A stretch of 50,019 nt of DNA from an uncultured Thiotrichaceae bacterium. GTDB lineage: Bacteria > Pseudomonadota > Gammaproteobacteria > Thiotrichales > Thiotrichaceae. The first letter of the stretch is position 1; each line of letters opens with the position of its first letter. The notes beneath the pieces are model-generated. The model worked only from the letters and a program-made list of their open reading frames with translations. It searched no databases and was not told the DNA's origin. This document shows positions 8,613 through 16,532 of the stretch, one piece after another. Made by a program: the position numbers and the translations under genes. The DNA is taken from the NCBI GenBank assembly GCA_937925855.1, contig CALAMO010000058.1:1-50019 (forward strand), read 5' to 3'.

Positions 8613-9809
8613 ATGACGACGCCACCCAACTTTAGCAGCCGCAAATTCCTCGAACAGCACATTCGCCACACGCTGGACTTCTACCAGCCCAAGGTATTCG
8701 ACAACAACGGCGGCTTCTACCAGCATTTTCGTGATGACGGCAGTGTTTACGACGCCAGCACCCGCCACTTAGTCAGCAGCACACGCTTCGTCTTTAACTA
8801 CGCGATGGCAGACAGGTATTTTGCTGACCAGGATTATCAGGACTGGATTCGACATGGCCTGCGCTATTTGGAAGCAAACCATTTCCAAGCCAACAGCGGT
8901 GGTTATGCGTGGTTACTGCAAGGCAATGAAGTGGCTGACGCGACCAATCACTGCTATGGATTAGCCTTTGTGATTGTAGCGGCATCGACAGCGATTCTGG
9001 CAGGTGTTGCTGAAGGTCGTAGTACGCTGGAGAAAGCCTGGAATCTGATGGAGCGGCATTTCTGGGATGAGGCACACGGCCTGTATCGCGATGAAGCTAA
9101 TGCGGATTTTAGCGTGATTGACGGCTATCGCGGCCAGAACGCCAATATGCACAGCTGTGAAGCCATGCTCTGGGCGTATGAAGCCACCCACGAAACACGC
9201 TTTTTAGACCGGGCGGCAACGCTGGCAGACAATATTACCCGCCGCCAGGCGGCTAAGGCTAATGGTCTGATTTGGGAACATTATGATCAGAGCTGGGCCG
9301 TTGACTGGGACTATAACCTGGATAACCCCAAACACCTGTTCCGGCCCTGGGGCTTTCAGCCGGGCCATCAAACGGAGTGGAGCAAACTGCTGCTTATTCT
9401 GCACCGGCACGCACCACAAAACTGGCATATTACGCGAGCGCGTGAGCTATTCGATACCGCGCTGGATAAGGCCTGGGATCATGAGCACGGTGGCATCTGC
9501 TATGGCTTTGCACCCGACGGCAGCATCTGCGACGGCGATAAATATTTCTGGGTGCAGGCTGAGAGCTTTGCGGCGGCGGCCTTATTAGCCGAAGCAACCG
9601 GCGAACAGATTTACCGCGACTGGTATCAACGTATCTGGGAATACAGCTGGCAGCATATGGTGGATCATGAGTACGGCGCGTGGTTCCGCATTCTGACGCG
9701 GGATAACCGGAAGTACGACGACCTCAAATCCCCAGCGGGTAAGACAGATTACCATACAATGGGGGCATGTTATGAGGTGTTACGCGGAACAACCAGTTTA
9801 TTATCGTAA
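8613..9809 (+). CDS. AGE family (N-acylglucosamine 2-epimerase-like) sugar epimerase/isomerase
   Basis: 398 residues with an (alpha/alpha)6-barrel pattern. Features shared with the AGE/YihS family: G-G-F-Y-Q-H-F near 33-39, S-S-T-R-F-V-F-N-Y-A near the N-terminus, N-A-N-M-H-S-C-E-A-M-L-W-A-Y in the middle, F-R-P-W-G-F-Q-P-G-H-Q-T-E-W and D-H-E-Y-G-A-W-F near the C-terminus, with His residues positioned for acid/base catalysis. Members interconvert aldoses and ketoses (mannose/fructose, sulfoquinovose) or epimerise acylated hexosamines. The local gene context does not choose among these, so substrate is open. It is probably monocistronic; the next gene is convergent. Confidence 0.88.
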   Translation: MTTPPNFSSRKFLEQHIRHTLDFYQPKVFDNNGGFYQHFRDDGSVYDASTRHLVSSTRFVFNYAMADRYFADQDYQDWIRHGLRYLEANHFQANSGGYAWLLQGNEVADATNHCYGLAFVIVAASTAILAGVAEGRSTLEKAWNLMERHFWDEAHGLYRDEANADFSVIDGYRGQNANMHSCEAMLWAYEATHETRFLDRAATLADNITRRQAAKANGLIWEHYDQSWAVDWDYNLDNPKHLFRPWGFQPGHQTEWSKLLLILHRHAPQNWHITRARELFDTALDKAWDHEHGGICYGFAPDGSICDGDKYFWVQAESFAAAALLAEATGEQIYRDWYQRIWEYSWQHMVDHEYGAWFRILTRDNRKYDDLKSPAGKTDYHTMGACYEVLRGTTSLLS

Positions 9810-9846
9810 GACTTCAATTTGGTTTTAACATGCCAGGACGGAACCA

Positions 9847-10458
9847 TCAGGCAAAGACAATCCACGTGGTCGCAATATACTTAAGGCCTGATGTGAGTTC
9901 CGCAGCGCGATGCTCATGCGTCCAGAACGGCGGAAATAAAATCAGCTTCCCCTTCTCCGGCTGAACACTAATCTGCTGGTGCAGGAAATCCGTCGCACCG
10001 CCCACCGCTTCCGGCACATCATTCAGGTACCAAATCGCGACCAGCTGCCGATCCGCAAAGCTGTGGCTACCCCCATCAACATGCCAATGATAATACTCGC
10101 CGGGCTGATAGCGCTGTAGGTTATAGCCCATATCTTTAAACGGGCCACTAAAAAACGGATAAACCTGTCGAAACTCACGCAGCGCAATACTGAGCGAGCG
10201 ATGCAGGTTATTATCGACATCTTTCCAGTGCGGTTTATCGCTCCCGCTGACGACTAAATCAGTGGTTTTCTTGATACCCTGATCGCTGTAAACCGTTTGC
10301 CCGATGCGTCCGGCATACTGATCCTGTTGATTCTGTTCAAAGCGCGTCACCATATCGTCACAAAGGAACCCCGGCAGCGCGTTATCCTGCATAAAAATAA
10401 AGCTATTCGTTTTGACTTCACGGAGTAGTGACAATTCAGCTGTCATTTTGCTAACCAT
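9847..10458 (-). CDS. 2-oxoglutarate/Fe(II)-dependent dioxygenase, prolyl-4-hydroxylase-like
   Basis: 203 residues with the double-stranded beta-helix motif set of the 2OG-Fe(II) superfamily: H126-x-D128 in Y-Y-H-W-H-V-D-G-G, a distal H183 in F-W-T-H-E-H-R, and K193 exactly 10 residues later in S-G-L-K-Y-I. A lysine rather than arginine for 2-oxoglutarate binding is characteristic of the prolyl-4-hydroxylase branch. The enzyme should hydroxylate a protein or small molecule using O2 and 2-oxoglutarate; the substrate is unknown. In-frame ATGs lie at codons 1 and 5. Convergent with the epimerase gene. Confidence 0.88.
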   Translation of the reverse strand: MVSKMTAELSLLREVKTNSFIFMQDNALPGFLCDDMVTRFEQNQQDQYAGRIGQTVYSDQGIKKTTDLVVSGSDKPHWKDVDNNLHRSLSIALREFRQVYPFFSGPFKDMGYNLQRYQPGEYYHWHVDGGSHSFADRQLVAIWYLNDVPEAVGGATDFLHQQISVQPEKGKLILFPPFWTHEHRAAELTSGLKYIATTWIVFA

Positions 10459-10574
10459 AATGCACTTTATCAGGGATTCAATGGGTTTATTCTATGCGAT
10501 ATGTGGCGGCTAATCTGCACAACTTATTTAATACCTGTTCCTTAAGCTTTACAGCAATACTCACCATCTTCTAG

Positions 10575-10601
10575 AATATTCCTATATAATATAGGAATAT
10601 T
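10575..10601. promoter_or_regulatory. 27-bp palindrome over the promoter and ribosome site of the toxin-antitoxin pair
   Basis: Two perfect 12-bp arms (AATATTCCTATA and its complement) separated by TAA. A TATAAT hexamer sits at 10585-10590 inside it. The right arm holds AGGA at 10593-10596, 8 nt before the ATG at 10605, so it also supplies the Shine-Dalgarno sequence. Position and symmetry fit an autoregulatory operator for the antitoxin; as RNA it could form a hairpin that hides the ribosome site. The site is seen directly; the function is inferred. Confidence 0.7.
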
Positions 10602-10604
10602 AGT

Positions 10605-10946
10605 ATGCATACCGTAAACGTTAGCGGCCTTAAAAACAATCCCAGCGAAGCACTGCGCCAGGCGCGCGATGGCATGGTGCTGATCATGAATCGCAATAAG
10701 CCAGACGCGCTAATAGTTGGGTTAAAACAAACTAAAGCGCTGGAGATGCCAGGTGTACGCACAGCACTAGCCACTGCATTATTTCGGGACGGTGAATTAT
10801 CACTCACTCGCTCCGCTAAACTGGCAGAAATGCCGCTGGCTAACTTCATTGTTCATCTTTCCCGGCTTGGCATACCCGTTATCAACCAGGATGAGGATGA
10901 AGTCATGCAGGATATGGATACCCTCGACGAATGGCTATCATCATAA
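10605..10946 (+). CDS. Antitoxin, UPF0175/Phd-like
   Basis: 113 residues. The N-terminal half (V-N-V-S-G-L-K-N-N-P-S-E-A-L-R-Q-A-R-D-G-M-V-L-I-M-N-R-N-K-P-D-A) is a Phd-type dimerisation/DNA-binding segment. The C-terminal half (F-R-D-G-E-L-S-L-T-R-S-A-K-L-A-E-M-P-L-A-N-F) is the UPF0175-type helix-turn-helix. The downstream PIN/DUF3368 gene overlaps it by 16 nt, the standard pairing for UPF0175 antitoxins. It probably binds the palindrome immediately upstream and neutralises the toxin with its acidic C-terminus. Confidence 0.82.
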   Translation: MHTVNVSGLKNNPSEALRQARDGMVLIMNRNKPDALIVGLKQTKALEMPGVRTALATALFRDGELSLTRSAKLAEMPLANFIVHLSRLGIPVINQDEDEVMQDMDTLDEWLSS

Positions 10947-11419
10947 TCTCAGATGCCAGTCCGCTAATTGGACTGAGCATCGTTGATGGTCTTGACTGGC
11001 TACCGCAACTCTTTGATGAAATCTGGATACCCAAAGAAGTCAGGCAAGAGGTATTGCCGGAGCGTAATGCACCGGGCGAAGTAGCTATCGCCAAGGCCAT
11101 TGCAGAAAACCAGATCCAGGTATGGCAACAACCTATTGAGCGTTTGCCGGGTCTCGACCTTGATGAAGGGGAAAGCGCTTGCATCAGCCTCGCCCTGAGT
11201 TTTTCCACTCCCACCTTGTTGTTAATGGACGAACGAGCTGGCAGAGCAGTTGCTAAGGAAAAAGGCATTGCCGTCACGGGCACAGCCGCTATTGTTGCCG
11301 AAGCTTACAAACGTGGCTGGATTAGCTCTGCGCGCGAAATATTTGAAACACTGCACCAATCAGACTTTCGCATCTCGCCCAATGTTATTAAGACTGTCTT
11401 GGCACATACAGAAAAATAA
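10931..11419 (+). CDS. PIN-like DUF3368 ribonuclease toxin
   Basis: 162 residues, DUF3368 branch of the PIN fold. Candidate metal ligands are D8 (I-S-D-A-S-P-L-I), E40 (V-R-Q-E-V), an acidic cluster D-E-G-E-S near 78-82, and D100 (L-L-L-M-D-E-R). All four acidic positions expected of an active PIN ribonuclease are present. It is translationally coupled to the antitoxin by a 16-nt overlap. Members cleave RNA and arrest growth when unopposed. Confidence 0.85.
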   Translation: MAIIIISDASPLIGLSIVDGLDWLPQLFDEIWIPKEVRQEVLPERNAPGEVAIAKAIAENQIQVWQQPIERLPGLDLDEGESACISLALSFSTPTLLLMDERAGRAVAKEKGIAVTGTAAIVAEAYKRGWISSAREIFETLHQSDFRISPNVIKTVLAHTEK

Positions 11420-11461
11420 TGCGGCATGAACAATGGGAACTGGCTTGCTTGCCCGTAAACA

Positions 11462-12022
11462 CTAACCCCGCAAGTGCCGCACCATCACCCAGGCCACCAA
11501 TCCTCCAGCCACCCCGCCAAATAAATGCCCATCCCATGACACCCCCTGTTGAAACGGCATAATCCCCGACACTAAGCTAGAGCCATACAAAAACGTCACC
11601 ACCACCGCCACAATCATCGGTACCGTGCGCCGCTCCAAAAAGCCCGACACAATCAAAAACACCGCCAAACCGAACACCAGGCCGCTAGCACCAATATGTA
11701 ACGACGCCCCACGCCCGAATAACCACAGCAGTACACCGCCCAGTACAATAATAAACAATACGATCCAGCGACTGTTCGCTTTAGATCCGGCCAGCAAAGT
11801 CAACAGCACAGCCAAAGGCACAGTATTACTCATAATATGGCCCCAATCACCGTGCAAAAACGGCATCGCCAGAATCCCCGTAATATAACCGGCATCACGC
11901 GGTACCAGACCAAATTTTTCCAATGGCAAAAACTGATCCAGAATGAACACGACCCAAATCGCCGCAATAAACGCAGCAACCAGCGGCAATTCTTCTTTTA
12001 TGCGGTGGACATGCTGCTTCAT
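11462..12022 (-). CDS. Rhomboid family intramembrane serine protease
   Basis: 186 residues with about six hydrophobic helices. The catalytic dyad is visible: S113 in G-A-S-G and H166 in D-G-H-L-F-G-G. An upstream H-G-D-W-G-H-I-M-S-N supplies the loop histidines and asparagine that form the oxyanion hole. This is the minimal six-helix bacterial rhomboid, cleaving transmembrane substrates in the inner membrane. AGGAG stands 7 nt before the ATG on the minus strand. Convergent with the PIN toxin gene. Confidence 0.92.
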   Translation of the reverse strand: MKQHVHRIKEELPLVAAFIAAIWVVFILDQFLPLEKFGLVPRDAGYITGILAMPFLHGDWGHIMSNTVPLAVLLTLLAGSKANSRWIVLFIIVLGGVLLWLFGRGASLHIGASGLVFGLAVFLIVSGFLERRTVPMIVAVVVTFLYGSSLVSGIMPFQQGVSWDGHLFGGVAGGLVAWVMVRHLRG

Positions 12023-12052
12023 CAGTCGCTCCTTATAACTCAGCTAGTATTA

Positions 12053-12079
12053 GGGCATCTCTATTTGATAGAGGTGCCC
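12053..12079. repeat. Inverted repeat upstream of the rhomboid gene
   Basis: GGGCATCTCTAT and ATAGAGGTGCCC flank a 3-nt loop, with a single mismatch that can pair as G-U. It lies 31 nt upstream of the rhomboid start. No T-run follows on either strand, so it is not a typical terminator; it could be an operator or leader hairpin. Confidence 0.5.
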
Positions 12080-12132
12080 CAACGGTTATGTAAATGCGAT
12101 TGCATCCCGAACCATGAAAGTTTGCACAAGGT

Positions 12133-12218
12133 ACAAGCAGGGCGTAACGGCCTGGAACCCAGTACTGTCTGAGCGCAGCGAGTTTACGCCGGTTATCAGG
12201 TTGTTACGCCCTGCTTGT
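12133..12218. repeat. 86-bp element with 16-bp perfect terminal inverted repeats
   Basis: ACAAGCAGGGCGTAAC at 12133-12148 returns as its exact reverse complement at 12203-12218, and the inner flanks pair partly (CCTG/CAGG, AACC/GGTT). A related 19-bp segment (17 of 19 identical to 12203-12221) occurs at 38473-38491. The structure suggests a non-coding repeated element (REP/BIME- or MITE-like) between the rhomboid gene and the DUF1989-GcvT gene. No open frame of note crosses it. Confidence 0.6.
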
Positions 12219-12381
12219 TCCGCTTCAGACAAGAATTTTCGTAATAAAGATCATGCCAGATGTTTGATGTTGATAAAACCCGCTTTCGATAATGCAAAAA
12301 CACTGCTCCTGCACCAATCACCAAAAAAGACCAAATAAGTACCAAATTTCAAAAACTATTGTACCAATTCTAAAATGTTGT

Positions 12382-12415
12382 TTGAATCCCAGCCCAAATT
12401 GGCATAAATTATGCC
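12382..12415 (+). promoter_or_regulatory. Candidate promoter with operator-like palindrome before the DUF1989-GcvT gene
   Basis: TTGAAT (12382-12387) and TAAATT (12405-12410) are separated by 17 nt, each matching 4 or 5 of 6 sigma-70 positions. The -10 region lies in a perfect 15-bp palindrome, GGCATAA-A-TTATGCC (12401-12415). The expected transcript start is about 30 nt before the ATG at 12448. A repressor bound here would block the promoter. This is inference from sequence only. Confidence 0.4.
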
Positions 12416-12447
12416 TAATATCCGCACCTGCCAAGAGAACAGCATCA

Positions 12448-14817
12448 ATGGGTAAGGCAATCACCTTTGAGACACCCTATGAACGCCACGGCGTCATTAC
12501 CCCCGGCCTGCCAATTCTGCCACACGGTACCGAACGTCACCCGGTTCCCGGTGGTGGGTCACGCGCATTGCGTATAGAGAAGGGTGATGAAATTTCTATA
12601 CTGGATTTTGAGGGTTTGCAGCCGGTCGAGTTGGTGTTCTTTAGCCCGGATGGCTCATCCCATGCCAAACGCCTGGGCTTGAAAGGTGGCCATGAAATTA
12701 CCGGTCTACAGGCTGCACTGACAGCCAATCATTCCGGCAAGAAAGTGCTACACGCGCTAAAAACAGCGGGCTTTGATTTAGGCAAGGCCGATGGTGTGAG
12801 TCTGTTTGCTGAAGACTCCGCAGCAGGCCAGCTGGAAACCTTCCATGCTGACAGTGACGGCCTGCTCATCGTTTGCGCTGTCGGTGGCCCGATGGCACCG
12901 GAACAGCAAAACGCACCGACCGATGTCATCGTCTACATTAAACGCGCCAACCCCGGCGAAATGAAAGGTGGGCATACCGCCCCAGATCCGCTGGCCGATC
13001 CATTACACGATCAGAATATTCAGCCCGGCACCGCGCACGTCTTTGAGGTGAAAGCCGGGCAGTACATCCAGATTCTGGACGTACAGGGGCGCGAATGTTC
13101 AGATTTTCAGGCGTTCTCAGCGCGTGCGCTGGATAAGGGTTTTGAAAGCACCATTGACCCGACGATGACGCGCTCATTAATGGGTTCCGTTTATCCTATG
13201 CCCGGCCTGTATGCCAAATATTACAGCTACGACCAGGAACCCTTAGTAGAAATTATTCAAGACACCTGTGGGCGGCATGATGCCTACGGTACCGCCTGTA
13301 CCGCACGCTATTACGAGGATCTGGGCTATCCCGGCCACGTTAACTGTTCCGACAATATGAGTGCAGCACTGGAACCCTATGGCGTCAGGCCACGCAAGGG
13401 TTGGCCTGCAATTAATTTCTTTTTTAATACCCTGCTCGACGACACCAATGCGATTGGGTTTGACGATCCGTGGTCACGCCCCGGTGATTACGTCATGCTC
13501 CGTGCCATGACCGATCTGGTCTGCGTATCGACCGGCTGCCCCTGTGATGTTGATCCGGCGAATGGCTGGAATCCGACAGATATTCAGGTACGTGTTTATC
13601 AAGAAAACGAAGATTTCCGCCGCTCAATAGGCTGGCGTAAGACCCCCGAGGCTGATATGGAAGCGACTAAGCAAACCGGTTTTCACGAGTGTTTCGCACG
13701 CCACACGCGCGATTTTGTCGAGTACAACGGCTACTGGCTGGCTAACACCATGACGAATCACGGCGCGATTGCCGAGTACTGGGCCTGCCGCGAGAAAGCG
13801 GCCATTATGGATTTATCACCGCTGCGTAAGTTTGAGGTCACCGGGCCGGACGCGGAAGAACTGCTGCAGCAGTGTGTGACGCGCAACGTGAAAAAATTAG
13901 CGGTCGGCCAAATTGTGTACACCGCAATGTGTTATGAACACGGCGGCATGATAGATGACGGCACCCTGTTCCGCCTGGGCGAAAACAACTTTCGCTGGAT
14001 TGGTGGCAATGATGAGGGTGGCATCTGGCTGCGTCAACAGGCGCAGGAGCGCGGTCTAAATGCCTGGGTGAAATCTTCAACGGATCAGCTGTGCAATGTT
14101 GCGGTGCAGGGGCCACTGTCACGCGAAATCCTCAGCAAAGTATTCTGGACACCGCCAACGCAACCCACAATTGATGAACTCGGCTGGTTTCGCCTGTCGA
14201 TCGCACGGCTGCATGATTTCCATGGACTATCCTGCGTAGTCGGTCGCGCCGGTTACTCGGGCGAGCTGGGCTATGAAGTGTTCTGTCACCCCAAAGATGC
14301 GGTCGAAGTATTTGATGCCATCTGGGCAGCGGGTGAGCCGCTGGGCATGAAACCGCTGGGATTGGAAGCGCTTAATCTGCTGCGGGTGGAAGCCGGGCTG
14401 ATCTTCGCAGGCTATGAGTTCACGGATCAGACGAATCCAATTGAGGCAGGAATAGGGTTTACCGTGCCGCTGAAGTCGATGGAAGACGATTTTATTGGCC
14501 GGGCTGCGATTGAAGAACGTAAGGCTCATCCGCAGAAACAGCTGGTCGGACTGGATTTTGAAGGGGGTACGGTGCCAGCAACCGGCGACTGTGTACGAAT
14601 TGGCAAAGCGCAGGTGGGTGAGATTACCTCAGCGGTTAAGTCACCGATTCTGGGTAAAGTGATTGCGCTGGCGCGGGTCGATGTGACACATGCGGAGATT
14701 GGAACCGAGATTGAAGTGGGGCAGTTGGATGGCTTGCAGAAACGGTTAAAAGCGACGGTGGTGAGGTTTCCGCACTTTGATCCGACTAAGGAGCGGGTTA
14801 AGGGGAATTATGGCTGA
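12448..14817 (+). CDS. DUF1989 - aminomethyltransferase (GcvT-like) fusion protein
   Basis: 789 residues. The first ~390 contain two DUF1989-like (urea-carboxylase-associated) units: one near residues 40-200 (G-D-E-I-S-I-L-D-F-E-G) and a better-preserved one near 200-390 (G-Q-Y-I-Q-I-L-D-V-Q-G-R-E-C-S-D-F-Q-A-F; D-T-C-G-R-H-D; C-P-C-D-V). Residues about 410-785 are a folate-dependent GcvT domain (Y-W-A-C-R-E-K-A-A-I-M-D-L-S-P-L-R-K; G-R-A-G-Y-S-G-E-L-G-Y-E; N-P-I-E-A-G). GcvT-like domains transfer one-carbon units from N-methyl or aminomethyl groups to tetrahydrofolate. I start at 12448, preceded by AAGAGAA; an in-frame ATG at 12292 would add 52 residues of non-conserved sequence. It may work with the N-methylglutamate-synthase-like operon 2.4 kb away. 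Confidence 0.85.
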   Translation: MGKAITFETPYERHGVITPGLPILPHGTERHPVPGGGSRALRIEKGDEISILDFEGLQPVELVFFSPDGSSHAKRLGLKGGHEITGLQAALTANHSGKKVLHALKTAGFDLGKADGVSLFAEDSAAGQLETFHADSDGLLIVCAVGGPMAPEQQNAPTDVIVYIKRANPGEMKGGHTAPDPLADPLHDQNIQPGTAHVFEVKAGQYIQILDVQGRECSDFQAFSARALDKGFESTIDPTMTRSLMGSVYPMPGLYAKYYSYDQEPLVEIIQDTCGRHDAYGTACTARYYEDLGYPGHVNCSDNMSAALEPYGVRPRKGWPAINFFFNTLLDDTNAIGFDDPWSRPGDYVMLRAMTDLVCVSTGCPCDVDPANGWNPTDIQVRVYQENEDFRRSIGWRKTPEADMEATKQTGFHECFARHTRDFVEYNGYWLANTMTNHGAIAEYWACREKAAIMDLSPLRKFEVTGPDAEELLQQCVTRNVKKLAVGQIVYTAMCYEHGGMIDDGTLFRLGENNFRWIGGNDEGGIWLRQQAQERGLNAWVKSSTDQLCNVAVQGPLSREILSKVFWTPPTQPTIDELGWFRLSIARLHDFHGLSCVVGRAGYSGELGYEVFCHPKDAVEVFDAIWAAGEPLGMKPLGLEALNLLRVEAGLIFAGYEFTDQTNPIEAGIGFTVPLKSMEDDFIGRAAIEERKAHPQKQLVGLDFEGGTVPATGDCVRIGKAQVGEITSAVKSPILGKVIALARVDVTHAEIGTEIEVGQLDGLQKRLKATVVRFPHFDPTKERVKGNYG

Positions 14818-14857
14818 GTTACACGCTGTCAGCTGAATAAATAGCCTTAAAAGCCAT

Positions 14858-14900
14858 AAAAAACGGGCCGGGAGATGCAATATTTTCCGGCCCGTTTTTT
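14858..14900 (+). terminator. Rho-independent terminator after DUF1989-GcvT
   Basis: AAAAAACGGGCCGG pairs perfectly with CCGGCCCGTTTTTT across a 15-nt loop, ending in six T. The A-run on the left arm gives T6 on the other strand as well, so it could act in both directions, but the opposing gene ends 126 nt away. Confidence 0.9.
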
Positions 14901-15025
14901 GTGCAATGGGTCAGTAATCTACCCTATTAGCACTATTGCTTACCGTATGAAAACCGAAGATTTGCACACGTTACTGTGGAAATCACGGATCGCCATGCAT
15001 TGGAGGGGCATGCTTTATTTATACG

Positions 15026-16177
15026 CTAGTTACTACAGGTACCAAAGTTGGCTCCACTGCCTGCGTTGTATGTACCTGACTGACAGTCTGCCTGTGAAGT
15101 TGGGCCAATATGGGCCGGGGCTGCTTCGATCTCATCCGCATAATCCGCATTAGGATCAAATGCATGAATAACCGTTGTTGTATTAGACACATTGAATGTA
15201 TTTGAACCTTGCACCAGGTTGTCTTGACGAGATTTCAAAGCCCCTCCAAATACACCTTCACTTTCCAACGACCCATGATTATTTACCAACCCTTTGATAG
15301 TAATAAAGGTACGGTGACCATAACTACCACTGGTAGCCACTTTATCATTATACATCCAGTTGTAAACTGACAATGCTTCTGGTTCAAAAATCGTTGGGAA
15401 ACCAGCCGTACTGCCTTGCTGGAAAGCTGCCAAGTTTTCAGACTGTGCCATAAAATCAGCATTTCCACCGGAAGCCGTGTTCACTCCCGCATTAGCAAAA
15501 CGACTAGCAATACTGGTACTACCCGATCCGTGAGTAAGGGAAATAGCAGCAGCAGACGCAACAAATCGGTTGTCATTTAAACTGTCTGCCCAGGCTTGAG
15601 CACTAGTTACCATTCTTGGATCTATACCCTCGAACGGTATCAAACCTCGTGCACAACGCTCGCTATTAACGAGGTATAACATTTTTTGTGAAACACTATA
15701 GCCATCCCAAGTCGCCTGAGCTGGCATTTTCATCTTTTCTTGAGTCGTTGCGTCAATCGCACGCCCGGCGTCAAATTGTTCTGCGATCTGGCCAACCGTT
15801 GGTTTGCTCGTTATTGAAGCTGTCCAGGCCCTGTCAGCTGTTTCTGCAGCAATATAGCGATCCGAATAAGCCATATCAGTCGTCGCATTAGCCGGACACT
15901 TGGACGCAGGTACTGGAGATGCCGTCGGGGATGCCGTCGGGGATGCCGTTGGAGCGGCAGTCGGGGATGCCGTTGGAGCGGCAGTCGGGGATGCCGTTGG
16001 AGCGGCAGTCGGGGATGCCGTTGGTGCAGCAGTCGGGGATGCCGTTGGTGCAGTAGTCGGGGATGCCGTTGGTGCAGCAGTCGGGGATGCCGTCGTGGTC
16101 GGTGTATCGCTGCCACCCCCACAGCCCACTACCATCAGGCCCATTGAGATGGCAGTTGCTATTGTTAGTTGTTTCAT
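15026..16177 (-). CDS. CAP (SCP/PR-1-like) domain lipoprotein with Ala-Ser-Pro-Thr repeat linker
   Basis: 383 residues. The N-terminus has a lipoprotein signal with V-V-G-C (Cys19). A long linker of repeated A-S-P-T-A-A-P-T units follows (about residues 30-90). The rest is a CAP domain: L-Y-L-V-N-S-E-R-C-A-R-G, A-Q-A-W-A-D-S, L-T-H-G-S, S-E-N-L-A-A-F, and Y-G-H-R-T-F. The start is the ATG at 16177 with GGAGTG upstream; a GTG three codons earlier is less likely. The protein is probably anchored at the cell surface, the linker holding the CAP domain away from the membrane. Bacterial CAP domains have no settled activity. Lone gene. Confidence 0.87.
   Translation of the reverse strand: MKQLTIATAISMGLMVVGCGGGSDTPTTTASPTAAPTASPTTAPTASPTAAPTASPTAAPTASPTAAPTASPTAAPTASPTASPTASPVPASKCPANATTDMAYSDRYIAAETADRAWTASITSKPTVGQIAEQFDAGRAIDATTQEKMKMPAQATWDGYSVSQKMLYLVNSERCARGLIPFEGIDPRMVTSAQAWADSLNDNRFVASAAAISLTHGSGSTSIASRFANAGVNTASGGNADFMAQSENLAAFQQGSTAGFPTIFEPEALSVYNWMYNDKVATSGSYGHRTFITIKGLVNNHGSLESEGVFGGALKSRQDNLVQGSNTFNVSNTTTVIHAFDPNADYADEIEAAPAHIGPTSQADCQSGTYNAGSGANFGTCSN
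15918..16085. repeat. In-gene minisatellite (12-bp and 24-bp tandem units)
   Basis: Two 12-bp units (GATGCCGTCGGG) are followed by six 24-bp units (GATGCCGTTGG[A/T]GC[A/G]G[C/T]AGTCGGG). They encode the Ala/Ser/Pro/Thr linker of the CAP lipoprotein. All units are multiples of 3 nt, so copy-number change would alter linker length without breaking the frame. Confidence 0.92.
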
Positions 16178-16532
16178 TAAGGTCACTCCACATTAAAACA
16201 GGCACAAACAATTATTACAGGCTATGCTGTCTGATTTTTCAGTACTTAGGAATACGCCCGCAATAGTTCTTGCCGTGCAAAATTATCATCGCAAATATTC
16301 TAAAATAATGCACTCAGAAAACGAGTAAAAACTAGAACTGACTAATACCTTATCATCCGCTCGCAATCAGAGTAACTGTATTATTTTAAGAATAATTAAA
16401 TAGGTTATGTCAACTATTATTTTTTAGCTGCCGAGTAGTTAGTCAAGACACATAACAGTTGAAATAAAATTAACCACAACTTAATTTAAACATATTTTTT
16501 TGTAAAATAGTATAGGTATTTGTTCACTTTTT
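16178..16532. other. AT-rich intergenic stretch, no gene seen
   Basis: 355 bp between the CAP lipoprotein start and the end of the GntR-family gene, markedly AT-rich from about 16260 to 16530. The first part holds GGAGTG, the ribosome site for the CAP gene. A weak AT-only inverted repeat (TTGTAAAA ... TTTTACAA, about 16500-16540) lies at the end of the regulator gene. I see no conserved reading frame, tRNA or convincing terminator. Confidence 0.5.

Noticed and set aside
12292-12447. N-terminal extension of the DUF1989-GcvT frame
   Set aside because: The 52 residues are Cys/Lys/Asn-rich and unlike the family, they cover the apparent promoter, and the ATG at 12448 has its own purine-rich site.
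15900-16196. Plus-strand Gly/Asp/Ala/Val repeat protein opposite the CAP lipoprotein
   Set aside because: It only reflects the antisense of the minisatellite; the minus frame has signal peptide, lipobox and CAP domain.
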